Assembly: GCA_940337035.1 (NCBI GenBank)
Contig: CALNHX010003288.1
Location: 1-64,000, forward strand
Direction: 5' to 3'
Length of the DNA: 64,000 bases
Origin: Agriotes lineatus
Taxonomy: Eukaryota; Arthropoda; Insecta; Coleoptera; Elateridae
A program made the translations under genes and the position numbers. The notes below the pieces were generated by a model. It was given only the letters and a program-made list of their open reading frames with translations. It was not told the origin of the DNA and ran no database searches. Positions 57,652 through 64,000 of the stretch are shown piece after piece (position 1 is the stretch's first letter; each line of letters starts with the position of its first letter).

Positions 57652-57783
57652 GAGTATGATACACGAATATAAATACGCCTTTAAAGCACTAGCGACTTTA
57701 AAGCCACTCCACTTCGCGTCGTGCTCTTAAACTCGTCGCACGTGCTTTAAAGGCTTACTTATACATTAGCATCATAATATACT
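57652..57783. repeat. Imperfect hairpin/foldback repeat
   Basis: GTATGATACACGAATATAAA...GCCTTTAAAGCAC is mirrored by GTGCTTTAAAGGCTTACTTA...ATCATAATATAC. The loop has repeated CTTTAAAG and CGTCG words. Confidence 0.6.
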
Positions 57784-57855
57784 ATTTCAATTTGTGTTCA
57801 TGCTTTGCAAATTGACGTTGGTCACAAATTCAGAACGAAAATCAGCCTGCTTCGG

Positions 57856-58128
57856 TAATTATAGTAAGTGTAATTTTTCCTCGAGTCTCATAGTTCGAAT
57901 TATTCTTGTAAATCGTTTGAAGAGATGACTTGAAAGACTTATAGGCTTCTGGTTCTCCAGTTCTATATCTCCCTTCTTGTGGAGCAGTATCACGACAGCG
58001 TTGTCCCATTTATCTGGTATTGTACTGTTGTAGAGGCATAACGCCATGAGGGGACCAAAATACTCAATGCTACAATTAATAATACAAGGTAGAATTCGAG
58101 GAAAAAAGTGTAGGCACACGTAGATCAT
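57856..58128 (-). pseudogene. RTE-type LINE reverse transcriptase fragment
   Basis: The minus-strand frame has a STIPDKWDNAVVILLHKKGD motif, then QKPISLSSHLFKRFTRI, the palm-proximal motifs typical of RTE-clade polymerases (IP..W..A.I.L.HKKGD, NYRPISLLS..YK.FT). Here NYRPISL has become NQKPISL. Only this ~90-residue block remains. Confidence 0.83.
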
Positions 58129-58199
58129 CTTGGCTTAGAAACGGTTTAAATGCACAAGTACAGAATTGACCCGACTTGGTAGAGGAACTGTACCGGAAT

Positions 58200-58445
58200 T
58201 ACAATTTCCTAGCTGCAGTAGTTATCGAGTAATAGCGATCCTTAGAAAAACAGATTTACCTACCCCATTTAACACCTTTGAGGCGTGAATTCCGAAAAAC
58301 CCAGTTTTTTTCCCTCTTTTTTACCCTTATTTACTGAATTTCAACTTGTGCAGTACTGCAACCTGCAGTAGTTTCCGCTTTGTTGAAATCTTTAAAATAA
58401 TACATCGACCCCATTTAACACCTTTGGGGAGTTAATTCCGAATTT
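58200..58445. repeat. Two-copy direct repeat, ~150-bp unit
   Basis: CTGCAGTAGTTATCG ... ACCCCATTTAACACCTTTGA ... AATTCCGAA recurs ~150 bp later as CTGCAGTAGTTTCCG ... ACCCCATTTAACACCTTTGG ... AATTCCGAA. Confidence 0.75.
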
Positions 58446-58449
58446 TTTT

Positions 58450-59680
58450 TATAATTGTCTAACTCGATTTGTAAAAAGAACTAGTTGACCATATTTTTAC
58501 TTCCTAAGCAGCCGGTCCAGCGTGAATAGTAAAGTCTTTTTAATTGTCCCAATCATTTATAATTTTGTGCTAATGTTTACAAACGCATCTCACGATGACG
58601 TTCCTGGTCTTCCGCAAACAATATGAAACGGATCTAAGCAATTGCCATAACCTACTATGTGTATAATTAGTTCACATATCCACACTCTTTGAACGTCAAA
58701 CACTAAACCATAGTTAAAGAATAGACACCACTAATGATAGCAACTGTCAGGCCGCGCGTGAGTAGTTCAAAAATTTAAATGGGTACTGCAAGCAGATTAC
58801 CGTTAGATATCCTGTAGATAATTTGCTAAGAGATAGATAAACAGCGTGAGACATTTTGATTAGTTTGAATCTTTTTTTACAAGACATCTATAATAAAAGT
58901 GCTTTATTTTACATATTTTGTAATACGTTACGACCGATGGTTCCTCATATATAACTATAATTTCTAATTAGGTTGACCGTATATTCTTAATTGTCGGTTC
59001 TAGAGATCAAGAATGGTCAATGCTCTGAAAACTCGCCCATCAAAGGCAAGATAGAAAAATTGCATAACCTCTTTGTTCGACAAATGTCAAACGTCTAATT
59101 TGGGTAACAATGTAAGCAAAAAATGCTGTTTGACAAATTCTTAGTAAACTATATACAGGATCTCTATTTGCAGTTAGAGATGCTGTATAAATATTAAGGT
59201 AAGGAATGACACATTCTTATAGGACGAGCATTCTGATTGGCTTGAACTAGAATCCATGGTATTCATGATGAAACTGAAAAATAAGTTACTAAAAGTTAAA
59301 TTTAGATTTTGATAGTTGAAGTTTATATTGCTTGTTCAGCGGCTAAGTGTAAAAATAAATCAAAACAATGGATTTCAGTACATCGATTTCCAAAAATATA
59401 ATACTGAGAGTGAAATGGATAAAAGAATAGTAAAATTAAAAATTACTGTAATGGACATCGCCTATGTAATGTACACTTCTGTGTAATAAAATTAAGGACA
59501 AGTCTTATGATCATTTTTCACAATATTCTGGTTGTATAATTCGGGTCTATTTTAATTGCCTAGCAGTAGTTTCAAGAAATGATAAAACATCATAACTTGA
59601 AAATAACACCTTTATTAAAAAACGAAAAGTAAGACCTTTCGAAAAAAAAACGCTATTAGTAACCTTTATAGAAAACATAT
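58450..59680. other. No recognisable gene
   Basis: Nothing supportable. Confidence 0.4.
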
Positions 59681-59689
59681 TTTTTTCTA

Positions 59690-60528
59690 ATAACGGGTTA
59701 TGCTACAATTTCAGCAATTATTGCATTTAATCGCAGAGGAACTGAATGAATTAATTGCCTTGGATAATTTTGAACGTCCGACAGTTCTTCCCAGGTATTC
59801 TTCTGTGTCCTGAGCGTGAACATTTCTTTTATATAACATTCTTATCGTGCTGCTCCATTTCCAATTGGGTTGATGTCTGAACTATCTGCAACCTCTGGTA
59901 ATGTTTCAACATTGTAAGTAATTGTCTGCATTAAATCGTCCATAAACTTTCCAAGAAACGCAAAATCCGTTATAACTAATCCATGCCCACACATTGATTC
60001 TGAATCTCCCAGATGTTTGGACTACGCTCAAGTATCTTTTCTCGAACCTTAAATTTTGCGGTCTATAAACACGAATGTGACAGTTGTTGGTGGATTTGAA
60101 TACTTTTGGTCTGTAGATATTACCCGTTCCCAAAGTGCTAGATCTCTGTAAATGTAATTTAATGCAAATATGACACGAGCCTGTTTATTTTATTCCGTTA
60201 GTATTGGTTTCTTAGCTGCTACTCTATTTTGCAAATCTGACGATTTAACTCTCCTATACACTGTTGACCGAAAATTAGGAAAATCTGTTGCAGACTTAAA
60301 AGGATTTTGCCTTAAGTATTCTATAAGAACTGCGGCCTCATCATTACCAGAAACTCTGGGAATCGCAGATCTTGCTTTTCTTCTAACACCTCTTTCCTGC
60401 TCCCAGCGTTTCTTAACTCTGAACACAGTGTCATTACTGATGTTCATGAATCAAGCAATTTATCTTATAGAAAAACCATCTTCTATTTTAGTTATAATTC
60501 GAATTTTTGAATTGTTGTCTAAATGCAT
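59690..60528 (-). pseudogene. Tc1-like transposase, inactivated
   Basis: Minus strand from an ATG at 60528: helix-turn-helix with two stops, then NISNDTVFRVKKRWEQERGV, NPFKSATDF and STVYRRVKSSDLQ. After one in-frame stop comes ALWERVISTDQK, with the first catalytic Asp. A frameshift leads to NCHIRVYRPQNLRFEKRYL and GRFRINVWAWISYNGFCV. The block holding the second Asp is missing, and the third motif reads DINPIGN where the family has NPIEN, so the catalytic Glu is Gly. It ends near 59697. Confidence 0.88.
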
Positions 60529-60529
60529 T

Positions 60530-62995
60530 TTGACATTAAGGAAATTGACAAATTTATTGTTAAGATGATTAGCTCCACTTTGTGTGCCCAACTTTTGTTA
60601 TGTTATAATTAAATTACACCTTCTACTTTAGTTTATTCTCAATAAATTTTTGTATTAAATTGAATTCTAATTAATTTAATTGCCCTATTTGTTTTATTAT
60701 GGATAATCAAAATTATTTCTTGCTAGCCTCCGTTGGAACACTTGACTGAAAATCAGGTCGGATTCTCTTTAATCTAGATTGCTTATATTTGAAATTTGAT
60801 GTTCCTACTTTATATGACAACTCAATACATCTGTCAACTGACACTTCAAACTAGTTTTGAAAAAGCAATTACAAATACTTCATTGTTACATTTGTCATAC
60901 CACAATCCCAAATGGTAAGTACTTACTTAATTAAAATTAACTCACTTCACTCTTTATTTTCTTTCAGTTCTTACTTTAAATTACATGCATTCTGTTACCT
61001 TTTATTGGACTCTGCAACTCACCACGCTACAAAACTGCTCCACTCAAAGCCACGGCAAAGGCACCCACTGACAACCAACTGCCAAGATATCCACAATCCA
61101 GATCCAAATCAACACAGAAACCCAGTTCGCCACAGGAATCAGCATCTATACCTCCACCACAGTACGCATCCAAATAGACCTCAGCTGTAGATGTGTTTAC
61201 TTCAATGCTCAACCAAATCACACGTATGAAGCCTGCTACAACCTAGCACCACGAATCTCGACCAGATACAAGCCACCAAATGTCACTTGACAAGCCCCAC
61301 AAATATGCTCACTTTGCTAATGATGTAGATGTAATCTACTTTCTTTGTAAACCATTCCTTGTTATCCAATTCAGTCGATGCAGATGTAATTCCACAATAA
61401 ACTCAATTCAATTAAAAATAATAAAAATAAATGGGTCTATTTCTTAAATTCAAACTTTACAAAATTGTATTACATCATTCTCGTTATTAAAATTTATCAA
61501 TAAAGCTGTCTCCTTAGTGATCTAGCTTATTTTTTTACCATCCAATATACTATTAAAGCTTTATTATTTGATTAATACCTACTATGTTAAATAGTATATT
61601 TCGAAAAAGTATTTGTCATTAACTTCCAATTTTATTTCAAATATTAAATTAAGTAAAAATCCTATTGTTTCTCAGTTAGTTACATTTAATTAAGTTATAA
61701 ATTCTATTTCCTTTCTTTTCTAAATACATCTTAATAATTTTGATATCCATTTCACATCTAAATTCATCTTTGTAATTTTTTATACTGTATCCTTTTACTT
61801 TAATTAATCTGATTTTAAAACCCTGTACCAGTATCATAACATTATATATTTTTCTAACTAGGAAACTCACAGTGTCTGCTTTGAACTACAACATGAACAA
61901 CATTGTGAAGATTAGTGGTTAAGTAAACACTGAAAACGTAATTTAAAGAATAATGCAATACCTACAGGTATTCTTTACATATAATAAGATTTTAAGCAAC
62001 AATTTAGCGAAATATGGGAAAAGGGAGACTGGAAAATTCCATCAATTTTTAATGGAGACCAAATTGATGCCATGCAACATGATAGTGACCACTTTGTTCT
62101 TTGGTTAAATAAAACACTTTCTTCTACATTACAACCTCCATTTATTACTTGTGAAGCAAGTGTTTATAACACTTGATTCCAGCCACGTTTACACTTTCCT
62201 TCTTAGAACGTTAAGAGAGGAAAATTCATAATCTTAAATCCGAAACATTTATTGGAAATGTTACACCTCCAAAACGAACCGGAGTTGCCAGTCGACTACT
62301 AGTTGTTAGCTGGAATAACTGCCAGAGGGAAACATATTGTTGTTAGTTTTCTGTAAACGGAAATCAGCGAGCTGTGTTGCATCCCTCAGCCCAGAGTAAC
62401 ATCTACTTAATGTCTTGGCAATGGTTTGCCACGCACCTCTTTTTGCCTCTGTGGTGATCGTATTGGATGGTTTGTTGAGAATAACATGGTAGAATGTAAT
62501 ATAGTAGGAATAGGTACTGTAAACATGGAATTAAGTTCTAATAGCCTCAATGGGTGCAGGTTATTTATAATTATCGGTTGCAGGATATTAACCCCTTCTT
62601 TACATATACAAAAGTAGGATGGTAACTAAATCATAACTGATCTGTACGGTAATAGTCCATCACCGTACATGGCAACCATTACCGTACATGGCAACCGATA
62701 AACTATTGAACAAACCACGGATGTTATGAATCATAACATTCCCAGATATGTTAATAGCTAAAAAAAGTGACATGCAGGAATTTGACAGTCATAATGTTAG
62801 ATTGTGTCGTTATAAACAACCGATTAGCGAGCTAGCACTGTCAAAATAATAATCACAATGGTGTTATAAATCAAGTGGACATTGGTTTCTGATTCATTAT
62901 ACTGGGTGATCAAAATTGATTGTAGGATTCGCAATTTTGTTATGGTCGCATTGTTATCAATAATGTATACCAGGACCCACGAGAATATATTGTTT
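60530..62995. other. No firm gene; possible spliced transcript at 60900-61190
   Basis: AATG|GTAAGTACTTAC at 60911 and CTTTATTTTCTTTCAG ending 60967 would make a ~55-bp intron. The C/A-rich sequence after it stays open for ~75 codons in one frame (His/Pro/Asn-rich). No domain. Two direct copies of ACCGTACATGGCAACC lie near 62663-62698. Confidence 0.3.
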
Positions 62996-63008
62996 ATCAA
63001 AACTTTCA

Positions 63009-64000
63009 TCAGCCGCTCGGAAGTTTTCTCTTCAACCTCGTGTGAATGGAGCGTTGGCCAATGGTATAGTGAACCGCACCGCTGCACAGATGTAGGTTGT
63101 GGTAAAAAAAATTCGAGGAGTTGAGTATATAATTTTCCATCAATGGGACGTCTAGTTCACGATGAATTTGCTTATTTCTAACAAACCACGGAGCGTTTAC
63201 GATTATGCGTAGGATCTTATTTTGGATTGTTTGCAATTTCTTAATGTTGGTTTTTGATGTTGCTCCCCAAACATTGCAACCGTATGTAATTATTGGTCTT
63301 AGTATCGCAGTGTATAGTAGTTTCCCGCACTGTGTTTTTAAGGAAGATTTTTTATTAATTAGAAGGTATAACATACCTAACCTAGCATAGAATTCTGTAA
63401 GTTTCTTATTAATGTTGTAACTCCACGTAGTTCCCGGTTCATGTAAACTCCTAGATATCTTATTGCTTTATCCTTTGGATTCCATATAATTTCTCGATCA
63501 TTAATTACTATATTTGGTGGATCAATAGGTCGTCGCAGAGTAAAGATCTTCGTCTCGCACTTGTCTGGATTAATGTTCGTGCACCATTTTGTAAACCATT
63601 TAATTATCTTATCAACGCTTTCTTACAGTTTATGTTTGACTATGTTTATGCCACAGTCTTGAGAAATAATAGCCGTGTCATCAGCATACATCGCTATTTC
63701 TGAGTCCTTAGGTTCCGGAATATCAAACATAAAGATATTATATAATATTGGTCCTAATATGGATCCTTGTGGCATGTATGTTTGTAGCTGTGGAAAGCGT
63801 CGTACCAATTCGCACTCTGAATGTTCTGTTGATTAGAAATCATGAGATTAATTTTTGAATATATGAAGGTAGCTTTATTTGCATGATTTTGAATCGTAAC
63901 CCATCTATCCACACACGATCAAACGCTTGTGCGACGTCTAGGAAAGCAATTGCAGTATGTTGTTTGTTTTCAAATCCACGTTCAATTGCTTCAGTAATTC
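63009..64000 (-). pseudogene. Jockey-clade LINE ORF2, running off the right edge
   Basis: Reading from the right edge on the minus strand: GFENKQHTAIAFLDVAQAFD then RVWIDGLRFKIMQ (first catalytic Asp), a stop/frameshift region, GSILGPILYNIFMFDIPE, IAMYADDTAII (catalytic YADD intact), a CETKIFTL block, YLGVYMN near 63450, and the tail TYGCNVWGATSKTNIKKLQT with NAPWFVRNKQIH, to a stop near 63009. Multiple stops make this copy defective. It resembles the relic at 37010-38460 (same tail motifs) but is a separate copy. Confidence 0.92.

Overview
The window looks like AT-rich, transposon-saturated nuclear DNA from an arthropod, most likely an insect. The element types (Jockey, R1 and RTE LINEs, a PIF/Harbinger element with a MADF-BESS partner gene, DUF4817-type mariners, a Helitron ending in a CGAACGAAG hairpin plus CTAG, hAT elements with 8-bp target duplications) are all common in insect genomes. 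I recognise no ordinary single-copy host gene, rRNA, functional tRNA, CRISPR array or prokaryotic operon. Almost everything that can be named is a mobile element or a relic of one.

Layout. 0-2.8 kb: the 3' part of a LINE with an undamaged ORF2. 3.4-4.4 kb: a Tc1/mariner derivative with long inverted repeats and only the transposase C-terminus. 6.9-9.0 kb: relics of an R1-clade LINE and a DIRS-like retrotransposon. 9.0-16.5 kb: a family of TTCGCGG-rich repeats and TA-flanked foldback elements, including a 3-kb palindrome (13.56-16.54 kb). 18.3-21.1 kb: a complete PIF/Harbinger transposon. 21-26 kb: a mariner relic, a foldback element and a degraded reverse LINE. 26.3-29.2 kb: an element with long arms and a CXC-domain ORF, with a smaller foldback nested in one arm. 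29.5-32.7 kb: a hAT element with an exact 8-bp duplication. 32.75-33.4 kb: an undamaged LINE ORF1. 37-38.5 kb: a Jockey relic. 41.5-42.6 kb: a TA-flanked MITE containing a Helitron that contains a GGGAC minisatellite. 44.5 kb: a tRNA-derived SINE candidate. 48.7 kb: a Jockey endonuclease relic. 54.2-55.0 kb: a ~149-bp tandem array. 55.4-57.2 kb: an unidentified coding remnant split by a hAT element. 57.9 kb: an RTE relic. 59.7-60.5 kb: a dead Tc1. 63-64 kb: a Jockey element running off the right edge.

The best candidate for something new is the Harbinger element at 18341-21109. It has perfect 60-bp terminal repeats, a TAA duplication, an undamaged 390-residue DDE transposase gene on the minus strand and an undamaged 318-residue MADF-BESS gene on the plus strand. 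The two genes interlock: each has one intron, and each gene's second exon lies inside the other gene's intron, with its polyadenylation signal there too. All coordinates, splice sites and boundaries were read by eye; no search or alignment was run.
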